The translations under genes and the position numbers were made by a program. The notes under the pieces are model-generated. The model searched no databases. It was not told the DNA's origin and was given only the letters and a program-made list of their open reading frames with translations. A stretch of DNA of 64,000 bases from Halopseudomonas pelagia CL-AP6 (GTDB taxonomy: Bacteria; Pseudomonadota; Gammaproteobacteria; Pseudomonadales; Pseudomonadaceae), in assembly GCF_000410875.1 (NCBI RefSeq), contig NZ_AROI01000006.1:124001-188000 (forward strand). Direction: 5' to 3'. Each line of letters opens with the position of its first letter. The stretch's first letter is position 1. Shown in pieces: positions 17,028 to 26,594 of the stretch.

Positions 17028-19949
17028 ATGGACCGTTCCAACATGTCGAAAACCAACTCAATCGACCTGCGTAGCTGGATGTGGCGGGCTTTTGTCCAGA
17101 GTGCCCTTATTCCATTACTGCTGGTAGAAACGGTGCTGGTGGCAGCCTATCTGCTCTCCAATACGGCCATACGCGATGCCCAGATTGAGCATCTGCGCAT
17201 GGCCGCGCAGAGTGATATGCAAACTTCCGCTGCCCAGGAGGCCCGCCTGGTAAATCAGCGCTTGAAAGGCGTGGGTGAATTGACCCGCTTGTATGCCGGT
17301 CAAGTTCGGGACGCTTTAGCCAACACCGATGTGCTACAGGATCCGCGGGAAGCCGCGTCGTTAAAGCATACCGAAACCGGCGTGCTCTATAGCCATCGTG
17401 ATGAAGGGCGGGCGGCGTCCTTTTATTCCAACCGGACGCCGGTCAATGAGCAAGATCTGAACAAGGTCATGCGCTTGGCGCAACTGGACGGGCTGATGCA
17501 GGGTATCGAGCAGACCAATAGCCTGGTCAGTGCAATCTATTTCAATACGCATGATAGCTACAATCGCATATGGCCGTGGTTTTTCACGCCAGACCAGTAT
17601 CCGCATGATATGGATATTCCCCGCTATAACTTCTACTACTTGGCCGACGCTGAGAATAATCCGGCACGGGAGGTGGTGTGGACAGACACCTATGTAGATC
17701 CCGCAGGGCAGGGTTGGATGATGTCGGCGTTAGCGCCGGTGTATGCCGGCGCAGTACTGGAAGGGGTTGTCGGGTTGGATATCACCATAAGCAGCATTTT
17801 GCAGGAAATTTCCTCGCTAGCGGTCCCCTGGGGTGGGTATGCCATGTTGGTCAGCCAGGACATGAATATTATGGTGCTGCCTGAAGCGGGTGAGCAGGAT
17901 CTGGGGTTGGACGAGTTAACCCAGTTCAGCTATGACGAAGCAGTGCGGCGGGAGATCTTCAAACCGGGCGATTTCAATTTGACCAATCGCAATGACACCC
18001 GTGATCTGGCCGCACTGGTTGCGAGCGAAAGCGAGGGCGTGATGCCCATCCAACTGGGTGGCCGCTCTCAGCTTGCTGCCTGGTCAAATATTCCGGAAAC
18101 CGGCTGGAAATTGATCACCCTGGTGGACGAGGCGAGTGTATTCAGCCGCACCAATGCCTTGGCCAGCCATTATCGGCAGATCGGTTTTCTGTTAATCGCG
18201 GGGCTGGTACTGTTCTATCTGGTGTTCTTTACTGCGATGTGGGTGCGTGCGCGCCAGCTCAGCCAGGCAATGCAGGCGCCGATCAGAGGTATTGGCCGGA
18301 TGATGCAGGAGATCGGTGAGGGCAACTGGTATCCCGAAGCGCACCGGTCGCGGATCAAAGAGCTGGATGCCATGGCTCTCGATACCTCGGCCATGGGTGG
18401 CAAGCTAGCTGATAGTGAGTACTCCAGGCAGCAGGCGACGAGGCACCTTGAGCGCGTGCTGGATTCGACGACCGAGAGTATTTGGGAAGTTGACGTGGCT
18501 CAGAAGCAGATTCAGTTCCAGGGTCGGCTCACTGGGCGTTTCGGTTTGCCCACAGGTGTCATGAGGCTCGACACTTTCTTGCAGCGCGTTCACCCTGACG
18601 ATCTCAATGCTGCGCGCAGCAGCCTTATGCCACGCAGTGCACAACACAAACTCGAAGCTGAATATCGCCTGCGCGACGCTGCTGGTGATTATCACTGGTT
18701 GTTGGGGCGGGGACGGATTGTCGAGATGGACGGACGGTTCCAGCGCCCGCAGCGCATTGCGGGTACCCATGTCGACATCGACGCCATCAAGGCTACTCAG
18801 GAAGCGTTGCGCACGGCTAGCTTGCAAGCGCAGTCAGCTAGCCTGGCGAAGAGCCGTTTCCTTTCCAGCATGAGTCATGAATTGCGCACGCCCTTGAATG
18901 CGATTCAAGGGTTTGCCCAGTTGCTGGCGCTTGACCTGGAGCAGCAGGGCGTTAGTCCGGCACAGCGCAGTACCATGCAGCAGCAGGTGCAGGAGATACT
19001 GCAAGCCAGTCAGCATCTGTGTTTGCTGGTTGACGATGTGCTCGATCTGGCACGTATTGAGTCCGAGCGTCCGGTTATTCAACTGGAAAGCGTTGATGCA
19101 TGGCAGTTGTTATTGGCCTGTGCCGAGCAGGTGAGGCCGCAACGTGAGGCGGCGGGACTGATCCTGCACCTGGATACGCCGCAGCAGCAGCCCATGGTGC
19201 TTGCCGAGCCAAGGCGGTTGCGCCAGATACTGCTCAATCTGCTCAGCAACGCGGTCAAATACCATCGGCCGGGCGGCAGTATTACCCTGGATTGCCTGCG
19301 GGTTGGCGCACGCTGGCAATTACGCGTCACCGACAACGGTCTTGGTATCCGCCACGCCGATCAGGTCAAACTATTCAAACCCTTCCAGCGGCTGGGGCAT
19401 GAAAATAGCACGATAAAAGGCACGGGGATCGGTCTGGCGTTGAGCCGCGAGTTGGCGAGCCTGATGGACGGCGAAATGGGTTTCAGCAGCGAGCCTGGCG
19501 TGGGTAGTTGTTTCTGGGTAACGCTTCCCGAGGCGCCCGTCCCCGGAGCTATCGAACCGGGTGATCAGGCACAGAACGCGCCAGGCCTTCTAGACGTCAT
19601 CTACGTTGAAGACGATCGCTCCAGTCAGATACTGGTGCAGCACGCGTTAGCGGGTGTAGCTCAGGTCACACTGATTCACAATGGGCTGGAAGCGCTGCAC
19701 CGTATTACTCAGCGGCCGCCGCAGGTACTGCTGTTGGATATTGATCTGCCGGATATGCAGGGTGACCGGCTACTGCGCTCGTTACGCGGCAGTGCGCGCA
19801 CCCGAGATCTACCGGTGATTGTGATCAGCGCCGGTGCTTTACCGGCTGACCGTGAGCGCGTCAGTGATCTGGATGTGGCCTATTATCTGACCAAGCCGCT
19901 GCAGATACAGGATCTGCTGGACGCCGTAAGTCGCGTCAGAGCGTCTTGA
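17028..19949 (+). CDS. Hybrid sensor histidine kinase/response regulator
   Basis: A 973-residue membrane kinase. Order: helix at about 25-45, a periplasmic dCache-like sensor (about 46-375), a second helix at about 383-404, HAMP-like linker, PAS domain (about 468-590), HisKA with His617 in SSMSHELRTPLN, HATPase with NAVKY, DNGLGI and GTGIGLAL boxes, and a C-terminal receiver with Asp904 in LLLDIDLPD. Signal and output are unknown; no partner regulator is adjacent. The ATG at 17028 is used; a second ATG five codons on is an alternative, and neither has a strong ribosome site. Confidence 0.9.
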   Translation: MDRSNMSKTNSIDLRSWMWRAFVQSALIPLLLVETVLVAAYLLSNTAIRDAQIEHLRMAAQSDMQTSAAQEARLVNQRLKGVGELTRLYAGQVRDALANTDVLQDPREAASLKHTETGVLYSHRDEGRAASFYSNRTPVNEQDLNKVMRLAQLDGLMQGIEQTNSLVSAIYFNTHDSYNRIWPWFFTPDQYPHDMDIPRYNFYYLADAENNPAREVVWTDTYVDPAGQGWMMSALAPVYAGAVLEGVVGLDITISSILQEISSLAVPWGGYAMLVSQDMNIMVLPEAGEQDLGLDELTQFSYDEAVRREIFKPGDFNLTNRNDTRDLAALVASESEGVMPIQLGGRSQLAAWSNIPETGWKLITLVDEASVFSRTNALASHYRQIGFLLIAGLVLFYLVFFTAMWVRARQLSQAMQAPIRGIGRMMQEIGEGNWYPEAHRSRIKELDAMALDTSAMGGKLADSEYSRQQATRHLERVLDSTTESIWEVDVAQKQIQFQGRLTGRFGLPTGVMRLDTFLQRVHPDDLNAARSSLMPRSAQHKLEAEYRLRDAAGDYHWLLGRGRIVEMDGRFQRPQRIAGTHVDIDAIKATQEALRTASLQAQSASLAKSRFLSSMSHELRTPLNAIQGFAQLLALDLEQQGVSPAQRSTMQQQVQEILQASQHLCLLVDDVLDLARIESERPVIQLESVDAWQLLLACAEQVRPQREAAGLILHLDTPQQQPMVLAEPRRLRQILLNLLSNAVKYHRPGGSITLDCLRVGARWQLRVTDNGLGIRHADQVKLFKPFQRLGHENSTIKGTGIGLALSRELASLMDGEMGFSSEPGVGSCFWVTLPEAPVPGAIEPGDQAQNAPGLLDVIYVEDDRSSQILVQHALAGVAQVTLIHNGLEALHRITQRPPQVLLLDIDLPDMQGDRLLRSLRGSARTRDLPVIVISAGALPADRERVSDLDVAYYLTKPLQIQDLLDAVSRVRAS

Positions 19950-19968
19950 TTCAAACCGTTTGGTACAT

Positions 19969-20000
19969 CTCAGCGAGCCTTTGTCTCAACGCTCGCTGAG
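19969..20000. terminator. Hairpin across the gcvR stop, between convergent genes
   Basis: Perfect 10-bp arms CTCAGCGAGC (19969-19978) and GCTCGCTGAG (19991-20000), 12-nt loop. The right arm lies inside the last codons of gcvR and its stop lies in the loop. It separates gcvR from the convergent hybrid kinase gene. No U-tract is seen. Confidence 0.55.
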
Positions 20001-20498
20001 TTCAACCATGAGATCATCCGCGAGGTTTTCCAGGTCATTACGCAGGGCGTCTAGATCCGTCTGTGGGTAGATGCCCAGATCCGCCTTGGCTTTGAATAAC
20101 AGGTCTGAACTCATCGGCGCGGCACTGCATTCGGTGTCCAGCTTCTCGACGTTCACACCGTGCCTGGCGAGAATCTGCGACACTTCATGCACTATCCCTG
20201 GGCGGTCATTACCCAACAGACTCAGATGCAGGTGCGTCAACTGGGGATCATCGGCCTGACCGCTTACGGCCACCTGCACGTTAATACCCAGGTGGGTCAG
20301 TCCGTCAAGATCGATGCGCAACGCTTCAACCTTGTCGGCATCAATATCCACGCGCAGTATCCCGGCAAACTGCCCGGCCATGCGTGCCATGCGACTTTCC
20401 AGCCAGTTACCGCCGTGGCGATTGATGACTTGAGCAATGCTTTCGACTAAACCGGGTTTGTCGGCCGATATCACGGTTAGTACAAGTGGGGTAGACAT
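19986..20498 (-). CDS. gcvR: Glycine cleavage system regulatory protein GcvR-like (tandem ACT)
   Basis: A 170-residue protein with two ACT domains (about 5-80 and 90-165), each opening with the D(K/R)PG(L/I)V motif that starts ACT domains binding amino acids. E. coli GcvR binds glycine and blocks the activator GcvA. The ATG at 20498 was chosen over an upstream in-frame start because AAGGAG lies seven bases before it and the first ACT strand follows directly. Confidence 0.85.
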   Translation of the reverse strand: MSTPLVLTVISADKPGLVESIAQVINRHGGNWLESRMARMAGQFAGILRVDIDADKVEALRIDLDGLTHLGINVQVAVSGQADDPQLTHLHLSLLGNDRPGIVHEVSQILARHGVNVEKLDTECSAAPMSSDLLFKAKADLGIYPQTDLDALRNDLENLADDLMVELSER

Positions 20499-20521
20499 AG
20501 TAACTCCTTGATCTGGCAGCC

Positions 20522-21406
20522 TCAGTCCTGATAATAGCGGCCTTCGCCACTGGTCATCATTTCCCGGCAATTAAATGCGATGTTCTCGAAATCGTACTCG
20601 GTCAAGCCGACATATTCGAGTACGCGCCCGCCCACAGCGCTCCATTCGTGATCAATTGGCTGGTTGGCCAGCACCTTGTGAGCCTGGCAGATATGCTCGG
20701 ACATCTTCAGTATGGCGAGCAAGTTTTTCAGTCCAGCATCATGGTGATCTTCCTCACCGAAAATCGGCGCGGCGTTGTGATGGCTAGCGATAGCCTCGCA
20801 CAGATGGCGTGGTAGCAGCCAGGACTTGGCGGTGAAATAGCCTATCACCGCGTGGTTGGTGTTCAATCGCTGATTTTCTACGTCCACGATACGCTGGCCG
20901 TCCTGCGCGTAGGACTCCTCCAGCACGTCGATATAGTCAGGAAAGCGCTTGAGCATCAAAGGTATGCCACAGTTGTGAAACAGTCCCAGCGCATAGGCCT
21001 CATCAGGCTCGACGCAACCGATCTTCTTGGCCAGGGTCATGCAGGTCATGGCTATATCCTGGGCGCTGTCCCAGAAGCGGTTGAGGTTGAGGATGTTCTC
21101 GTCGGTCATCTCGCTGCGGATCGACTGAGCGTTGACGATATTGATGACCCGCCGCACCCCAAGCAAGTTCACCGCCTGCTGGATGGATGAAATGCGATTG
21201 GCCAGGCCAAAAAAAGCCGAGTTAACTATTTTCAGCAGGCTGCCCGACAGGCCCGGATCCTGGCTGATAAGCCGTGCGATCACTCTGAGATCCGGGTCTG
21301 GCATGACCTGTTCCATCTGCAGATCGACCATGATCTGCGGCTGTGGTGGTACGCTAATGCCCTGTAATGCGTGCTTGATCTGCTCTTCCGTAAGATCTTC
21401 AGTCAT
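20522..21406 (-). CDS. HDOD domain signalling protein
   Basis: A 294-residue protein consisting mainly of an HDOD domain (about 15-215), with the DPGLSGSLLKIVNSAFFG segment and the helix pair around ISSIQQAVNLLG that mark the family. HDOD proteins are related to HD phosphohydrolases but lack the metal ligands and usually act as scaffolds in signalling, often linked to c-di-GMP or chemotaxis. It lies just upstream of gcvR on the same strand, 23 bp away, and is divergent from rlmI. Confidence 0.88.
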   Translation of the reverse strand: MTEDLTEEQIKHALQGISVPPQPQIMVDLQMEQVMPDPDLRVIARLISQDPGLSGSLLKIVNSAFFGLANRISSIQQAVNLLGVRRVINIVNAQSIRSEMTDENILNLNRFWDSAQDIAMTCMTLAKKIGCVEPDEAYALGLFHNCGIPLMLKRFPDYIDVLEESYAQDGQRIVDVENQRLNTNHAVIGYFTAKSWLLPRHLCEAIASHHNAAPIFGEEDHHDAGLKNLLAILKMSEHICQAHKVLANQPIDHEWSAVGGRVLEYVGLTEYDFENIAFNCREMMTSGEGRYYQD

Positions 21407-21458
21407 GTTGCTACGAATCCGCTCTCATAAGGGAGATTGGAGTTTAGCCGCAGACTGG

Positions 21459-21489
21459 CGGGCAGGACAGCCTGTATAATACCTGCCCG
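21459..21489. promoter_or_regulatory. Inverted repeat around the rlmI -10 box
   Basis: CGGGCAGG (21459-21466) and CCTGCCCG (21482-21489) are perfect arms flanking a TATAAT at 21475-21480. The element lies about 37 bp before the rlmI start. It could be an operator or, if transcribed, a leader hairpin. The -35 region is poor, so a bound activator is possible. Confidence 0.5.
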
Positions 21490-21525
21490 GCGGAATGACC
21501 TGCCGCCCGAGAGTAAGGAGCCCCC

Positions 21526-22719
21526 ATGACCCTGCCAAGTCTGCGTCTTAAATCCAATAGTGACAGGCGCATCAAAGCCGGCCATCTCTGGGTATTCAGC
21601 AATGAAGTGGATACTGCCCAGACCCCGCTGACCGCCTTCGAGCCCGGCCAGGAAGCACTGTTGGAAACCGCATCAGGCAAGCCCTTGGGCTTGGTGTGCA
21701 TGAGCCCAACCAATCTGATTTGTGCGCGCATGCATAGTCGCGATGTGGCTCACGGGCTGGACAAGTCCTTGCTGGTTCACCGTATCCAGGTGGCCCTGAG
21801 CTTGCGCGAGAGACTGTTTGACAAACCTTTCTATCGCTTGGTTTACGGCGACGCTGATCTGCTGCCAGGTCTGGTAGTTGACCGTTTTGGCGATTACCTG
21901 GTGGTGCAGATAGCGACCCCTGGCATGGAGCGGGTGCGCGAGGCGATTGTCGAGGCCCTGGTTCAGGTGCTTAAGCCTGTGGGCGTGCTGTTCAAGAATG
22001 ACAGCGGCGCGCGCAAGGCTGAGGATCTGCCCTCATACGTGGAAGCCGCGTTTGGCGACGTGCCTGAGCGTGTTGCTCTGGAAGAAAACGGCGTGCGTTT
22101 TGAAGCGCCGGTCTGGACCGGACAGAAGACCGGCTGGTTTTACGATCACCGCATGAACCGCGCACGTCTGGCGCCTTATGTGGCAGGCAAGCGCGTATTG
22201 GATCTGTATTCTTACATTGGCGGCTGGGGTGTGCAGGCGGCGGCGATGGGCGCTAGCGAAGTCATGTGTGTCGACAGTTCCGCACCGGCTCTTGATTTGG
22301 TCGAGCACAATGCCAGCCTGAATGGCGTAGCCGAGAAGATGGCAGTGGTCGAAGGCGATGTGATGGATGCGCTGCGCGAGTTGAAATTGGCTGGCGAGAA
22401 GTTCGATGTGGTGATTGCTGATCCGCCAGCTTTTATTAAAAAGCGCAAGGATGTACGCAATGGTGAAGCCGCCTACCGTCGGTTGAATGAGCAGGCTATG
22501 CGGTTGCTGAACAAGGATGGCATTCTGGTCTCGGCCTCCTGCTCCATGCACCTGGCTGAAGAAAGCCTGCGCGAGATTCTGCTGGCTTCCAGCCGGCATC
22601 TGGATCGCCATCTGGTGATCACCGAGCGCGGCTTCCAGGGCCCGGACCACCCGCTGCATCCCGCGATACCGGAAACCGGTTATATCAAATCGCTGTTTTG
22701 CCGAGTATTACCGGCTTAG
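21526..22719 (+). CDS. rlmI: 23S rRNA (cytosine-5) methyltransferase RlmI
   Basis: A 397-residue enzyme with an N-terminal PUA domain (about 1-80), a central EEHEE-type region and a Rossmann methyltransferase with LDLYSYIGGWGVQAA (SAM loop) and IADPPAF. The motif VSASCSMHL carries the conserved Cys used by m5C enzymes. RlmI methylates C1962 of 23S rRNA in E. coli. TAAGGAG six bases before the ATG gives a strong start. Confidence 0.92.
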   Translation: MTLPSLRLKSNSDRRIKAGHLWVFSNEVDTAQTPLTAFEPGQEALLETASGKPLGLVCMSPTNLICARMHSRDVAHGLDKSLLVHRIQVALSLRERLFDKPFYRLVYGDADLLPGLVVDRFGDYLVVQIATPGMERVREAIVEALVQVLKPVGVLFKNDSGARKAEDLPSYVEAAFGDVPERVALEENGVRFEAPVWTGQKTGWFYDHRMNRARLAPYVAGKRVLDLYSYIGGWGVQAAAMGASEVMCVDSSAPALDLVEHNASLNGVAEKMAVVEGDVMDALRELKLAGEKFDVVIADPPAFIKKRKDVRNGEAAYRRLNEQAMRLLNKDGILVSASCSMHLAEESLREILLASSRHLDRHLVITERGFQGPDHPLHPAIPETGYIKSLFCRVLPA

Positions 22720-22753
22720 GTTTTAAGAAGGGTTTGGGGGTTGGGACAGCAAA

Positions 22754-22881
22754 CTCCGCCTCACTCGGAAGTGATATAGCGCTCGGTCTGATAGGGCGGA
22801 GAAAGTGTCGATAACAGGGATGTTATCGTCAAGCCTCCAGGGATGGATTCACGGCGTCTTTCGGAGTCCTGTCAGACCGAG
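22754..22881. repeat. Nested-palindrome intergenic element
   Basis: Three inverted repeats are packed between rlmI and the HAD gene: CTCCGCC (22754-22760) with GGCGGAG (22795-22801); CGATAACA (22809-22816) with TGTTATCG (22821-22828) closed by a GGGA tetraloop; and CTCGGTCTGA (22782-22791) with TCAGACCGAG (22872-22881). The first and third overlap and so are mutually exclusive folds. The sequence between, with GGATGGATTCACGGCGTC, resembles repeats I recall from halophilic gammaproteobacteria, which suggests a dispersed repeat. The right arm runs into the 3' end of the HAD gene and supplies its stop codon. Confidence 0.6.
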
Positions 22882-23591
22882 TGCGGCCCCTCTCGGAGTT
22901 GTAGCGGCGCTCGTGCCAGGCCGCCGCAGCCCGACTGGTCACGTAGGCTAAGAATTGGCCAGCCATGCTCCTGCGCATGCGCACGCAACACCTCGTCAGG
23001 ATCAACCGCGACCGGGTTATCGACCATATTCAACAGCGGCAGGTCATTCTGCGAGTCGCTGTAAAAGTAACTGCCGTCGAGTTTTTTCCCATTCTCCATC
23101 AGCCAGCGCTCAAGACGCGTCACCTTGCCCTCGCGGAAGCACGGAATGTCGGTAGTGCGGCCGGTGAAACGGCCATCGGCACGCTCGCACTCGGTCGCCA
23201 GCAGAATATCGATACCCAGACGCTCGGCAATCGGCGCCGTGATAAAGCGGTTGGTCGCGGTGATAATCATCAGCGTATCGCCGGCTTTCCGGTGTTTTTC
23301 TATTAATGCCAGTGCCTGGGGTAGCACTATGGGGGCAATGCGCTCCGCCATAAACTGCCGATGCCAGGCGTCCAGTTGCGCAGGCTCGTGCTCGGCCAGT
23401 AGCTGCAGGCAGAAGTTCAGATAGATCTGTATATCCAGGCGCCCGGCCAGGTAATCATTGAAGAACTCATCGTTACGTGCCTTGTAAGAGGCGCCGTCGA
23501 CGATGGCATGATCGACAATGAACTCGCCCCAGGCATGGTCGCTGTCGCCGCCAAGAAGAGTGTTATCCAGATCAAAGATGGCCAGAGGCAA
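22872..23591 (-). CDS. HAD-superfamily IB phosphatase (SerB-like)
   Basis: A 239-residue phosphohydrolase with motif [14 protein letters not shown], motif II ITAT, and motif [15 protein letters not shown]. Members of this subgroup dephosphorylate small phosphate esters such as phosphoserine or histidinol phosphate; the substrate cannot be told. The start is a TTG at 23591 with AGGAG eight bases upstream; initiating there places motif I four residues in, as in pseudomonad relatives. The last ten or so residues are encoded by the nested palindromic element, so the tail may be non-native. Confidence 0.87.
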   Translation of the reverse strand: MPLAIFDLDNTLLGGDSDHAWGEFIVDHAIVDGASYKARNDEFFNDYLAGRLDIQIYLNFCLQLLAEHEPAQLDAWHRQFMAERIAPIVLPQALALIEKHRKAGDTLMIITATNRFITAPIAERLGIDILLATECERADGRFTGRTTDIPCFREGKVTRLERWLMENGKKLDGSYFYSDSQNDLPLLNMVDNPVAVDPDEVLRAHAQEHGWPILSLRDQSGCGGLARAPLQLREGPHSV

Positions 23592-23800
23592 GGGGTATCT
23601 CCTGTATTGAAATGCCGAGTGCGCAAGGATAATCCAGGTCGCGAGCAAATGCTTGCGCTGTATCGGCGCGGCGCAAGGCAGTGAATGTGCGGGTGCGCAA
23701 GGCGTGCTTATAAGGCACTGAAATGCCTGTTACTCTGCAATTGCTGCGCCGCTCGTCTTTGTGGAACAATGCAGAGGACAATTAATCAAGGATACTGGCT

Positions 23801-24310
23801 GTGATCGACCCTGATGGCTTCCGTCCCAATGTAGGCATCATCCTGACCAATGGGTCCGGGCAGGTGCTGTGGGCGCGGCGTATCGGCCAGGACGCGTGGC
23901 AGTTTCCGCAGGGTGGTATTCAGCAACATGAAACGCCCGAACAGGCGTTGTACCGCGAATTGCACGAGGAAGTCGGCTTGATGCCCGAGGATGTCGAAAT
24001 TCTTGCCTGCACTCGTGGGTGGCTGCGTTACCGCTTGCCGCAGCGCTTGATTCGCAGCCACTCGCAACCTGTGTGTGTTGGCCAGAAGCAAAAATGGTTT
24101 TTGCTGCGGCTGACAGCCAATGAGCAACAAGTCTGCATGACCAAGACACCCAAGCCCGAGTTTGATGGCTGGCGCTGGGTCAGTTACTGGTATCCACTGG
24201 GCCAAGTGGTGGCTTTTAAACGTGACGTTTACCGTCGTGCAATGAAAGAGCTGGCCCCAAGGCTCCCCCTGGCTGATTGGATGGAAACGACTGGATGGAA
24301 ACGTGAGTAA
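23801..24310 (+). CDS. rppH: RNA pyrophosphohydrolase RppH
   Basis: A 169-residue Nudix hydrolase with a full Nudix box: [20 protein letters not shown] begins it and VGL ends it (about residues 38-60). RppH removes pyrophosphate from 5' triphosphate RNA and starts RNase E-dependent decay. GTG start with AAGGA upstream. It ends 12 bp before ptsP, the usual gammaproteobacterial order. Confidence 0.95.
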   Translation: MIDPDGFRPNVGIILTNGSGQVLWARRIGQDAWQFPQGGIQQHETPEQALYRELHEEVGLMPEDVEILACTRGWLRYRLPQRLIRSHSQPVCVGQKQKWFLLRLTANEQQVCMTKTPKPEFDGWRWVSYWYPLGQVVAFKRDVYRRAMKELAPRLPLADWMETTGWKRE

Positions 24311-24322
24311 ACAGACGTGAGT

Positions 24323-26590
24323 ATGCTCAACACCCTGCGGCGGATTGTTCAGGAAGTGAACTCCGCCAAGGACCTGACCACCGCGCTGGACATTATTGTC
24401 CAGCGCGTGCGCGAGGCCATGGGTACAGAGGTGTGTTCCGTCTATTTGCTCGACCCCGACAGTAGCCGTTACGTGCTGATGGCCACCGAAGGCCTGAATA
24501 AGGACGCGGTGGGCGTCGTCAGCATGGCCAATAATGAAGGTCTGATTGGCTACGTGGGCGCGCGTGAAGAGCCGGTCAACCTGGAAGACGCCGCCGCGCA
24601 CCCGAAATTCCGTTACTTTGCCGAGACTGGCGAAGAGCGTTTTGCGTCTTTTCTCGGCGTACCTATCATTCACCACCGCCGGGTTATGGGTGTGCTGGTG
24701 GTGCAGCAGAAAGAGCGCCGACAGTTCGACGAATCTGAAGAGTCCTTTCTGGTCACCATGAGTGCGCAGCTGGCCGGGGTTATTGCGCACGCCGAAGCAA
24801 CTGGTTCGATTCATGGACTTGGCTGGGCTGGTGAGGCGATTCAGGATACCCGTTTCGATGCGGTGCCTGGTGCGCCCGGCGTGGCCATCGGCCAGGCCGT
24901 GGTGATTTTGCCGCCAGCTGATCTGAAAGCCGTACCTGATAAGCATATCAGTGATATTGAGGCCGAAGTTCTGCGCTTTCGTAGCGCGATCGAGGCTGTG
25001 CGCCGAGATATGCATGATATGTCGGCCAAGTTGTCGACGCAGCTAAGGCCGGAAGAGCTGGCGCTGTTTGATGTGTATCTGATGATGCTCGATGACGCCG
25101 CGCTGGGGAGCGAGGTGCTTGCAGTCATCCGCCGTGGGCAATGGGCGCAGGGCGCATTGCGTGAAGTGGTCAACGCGCATATCAACCGCTTTGAAATGAT
25201 GGACGATCCCTACCTGCGTGAGCGCGCATCGGATGTTAAGGACCTGGGGCGGCGTATCCTGGCGTATCTGCAGGAGGCCAACAAGGAAGAGCGGGTCTTC
25301 CCCGATCAAACCATCCTGGTAAGCGAGGAGTTGTCGCCGGTGATGCTCGGCGAGGTGCCAAAGGAGAAGCTGGTTGGCTTGGTCTCGGTACTGGGCTCAG
25401 GGAGTTCGCACGTAGCCATTCTGGCGCGAGCCATGGGTATTCCGACGGTGATGGGCGCAGTGGATTTACCCTACACGCGGATGGATGGCCTGGAGCTGAT
25501 CGTCGACGGTAACCATGGCGAAGTGTATTCCAATCCTTCGCAGGAGCTGCGTCGGCACTATATGGAAATAGTGCGCGAGGAGCTGGAGCTGGTCCAGGGC
25601 CTGGAAAAGCTGCGCGATGTGCCCTGCGTGACCACGGATGGCCATCGGATGCCGCTGTTTGTTAATACCGGGTTGCTGGCAGATGTCGCACGGTCGCTTG
25701 ATCGCGGCGCTGAGGGTGTCGGGTTGTACCGCACTGAAGTGCCGTTCATGATCCAGGATCGTTTCCCTAGCGAAAAGGAACAGCAGGCGACCTATCGCGA
25801 GCAACTGGAAGCCTTTCATCCTTTGCCGGTAACCATGCGCAGCCTGGATATCGGTGGCGATAAGGCCTTGACCTATTTCCCTATTCGCGAGGATAACCCC
25901 TTCCTCGGTTGGCGCGGTATTCGCGTGACTCTGGATCATCCGGAAATTTTTCTGGTACAGACCCGCGCCATGCTCAAAGCCAGCAAGGGGCTGAACAATC
26001 TGCGCATCATGTTGCCGATGATCAGTAGTGTCTACGAAGTGGAAGAGGCACTGCATCTGATTCACCGTGCGCATAGCGAGGTGTGCGATGAAGGCATGGC
26101 TGTGCCCATGCCGCCGGTGGGTGTAATGATCGAAGTGCCAGCGGCAGTCTACCAGGCACGCGAGCTGGTACAGATGGTCGATTTTCTCTCGGTAGGTACC
26201 AATGATCTGACTCAGTACCTGCTTGCAGTTGATCGTAACAACCCCCGCGTGGCGGACTTGTATCATTCCCTGCATCCTGCGGTATTGCAGGCGCTGATCA
26301 AAGTCGCTACCGCCTGCCGTGAAGCCGGCAAGCCAATGAGCGTCTGTGGCGAAATGGCCGGTGACCCAGCCTCTGCAGTGTTATTGATGGCCATGGGTTG
26401 CGATGTGCTGTCAATGAACGCGACCAACCTGCCCAAGGTGAAATGGCTATTGCGGCAGATCTCCCTGAGTGACGCCAAAGCACTGCTCGATGAAGTTATC
26501 GGGCTGGATAACCCGCACCTGGTGCAAAGTACGCTGCATCTGGCGCTGCGTAATATGGGCTTGGAGAAAGTCCTGCGTCAGGGCCGCTGA
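24323..26590 (+). CDS. ptsP: PEP-protein phosphotransferase PtsP (EI-Ntr)
   Basis: A 755-residue enzyme. An N-terminal GAF domain (about 1-160) is followed by the EI N-terminal part, the phospho-His domain with His363 in GSGSSHVAILARAMG, and a C-terminal PEP-binding barrel with CGEMAGDP. It phosphorylates the nitrogen PTS protein NPr, which links nitrogen status, K+ transport and virulence traits in pseudomonads. The ATG at 24323 matches the family N terminus MLNTLRRIVQEVNSAKDL; a GTG two codons upstream is possible. Confidence 0.95.
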   Translation: MLNTLRRIVQEVNSAKDLTTALDIIVQRVREAMGTEVCSVYLLDPDSSRYVLMATEGLNKDAVGVVSMANNEGLIGYVGAREEPVNLEDAAAHPKFRYFAETGEERFASFLGVPIIHHRRVMGVLVVQQKERRQFDESEESFLVTMSAQLAGVIAHAEATGSIHGLGWAGEAIQDTRFDAVPGAPGVAIGQAVVILPPADLKAVPDKHISDIEAEVLRFRSAIEAVRRDMHDMSAKLSTQLRPEELALFDVYLMMLDDAALGSEVLAVIRRGQWAQGALREVVNAHINRFEMMDDPYLRERASDVKDLGRRILAYLQEANKEERVFPDQTILVSEELSPVMLGEVPKEKLVGLVSVLGSGSSHVAILARAMGIPTVMGAVDLPYTRMDGLELIVDGNHGEVYSNPSQELRRHYMEIVREELELVQGLEKLRDVPCVTTDGHRMPLFVNTGLLADVARSLDRGAEGVGLYRTEVPFMIQDRFPSEKEQQATYREQLEAFHPLPVTMRSLDIGGDKALTYFPIREDNPFLGWRGIRVTLDHPEIFLVQTRAMLKASKGLNNLRIMLPMISSVYEVEEALHLIHRAHSEVCDEGMAVPMPPVGVMIEVPAAVYQARELVQMVDFLSVGTNDLTQYLLAVDRNNPRVADLYHSLHPAVLQALIKVATACREAGKPMSVCGEMAGDPASAVLLMAMGCDVLSMNATNLPKVKWLLRQISLSDAKALLDEVIGLDNPHLVQSTLHLALRNMGLEKVLRQGR

Positions 26591-26594
26591 AGCG

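Noticed and set aside
23786-25015. 409-codon open frame antisense to rppH and ptsP
   Set aside because: Shadow of two strong genes; His/Gln-rich translation without domains.
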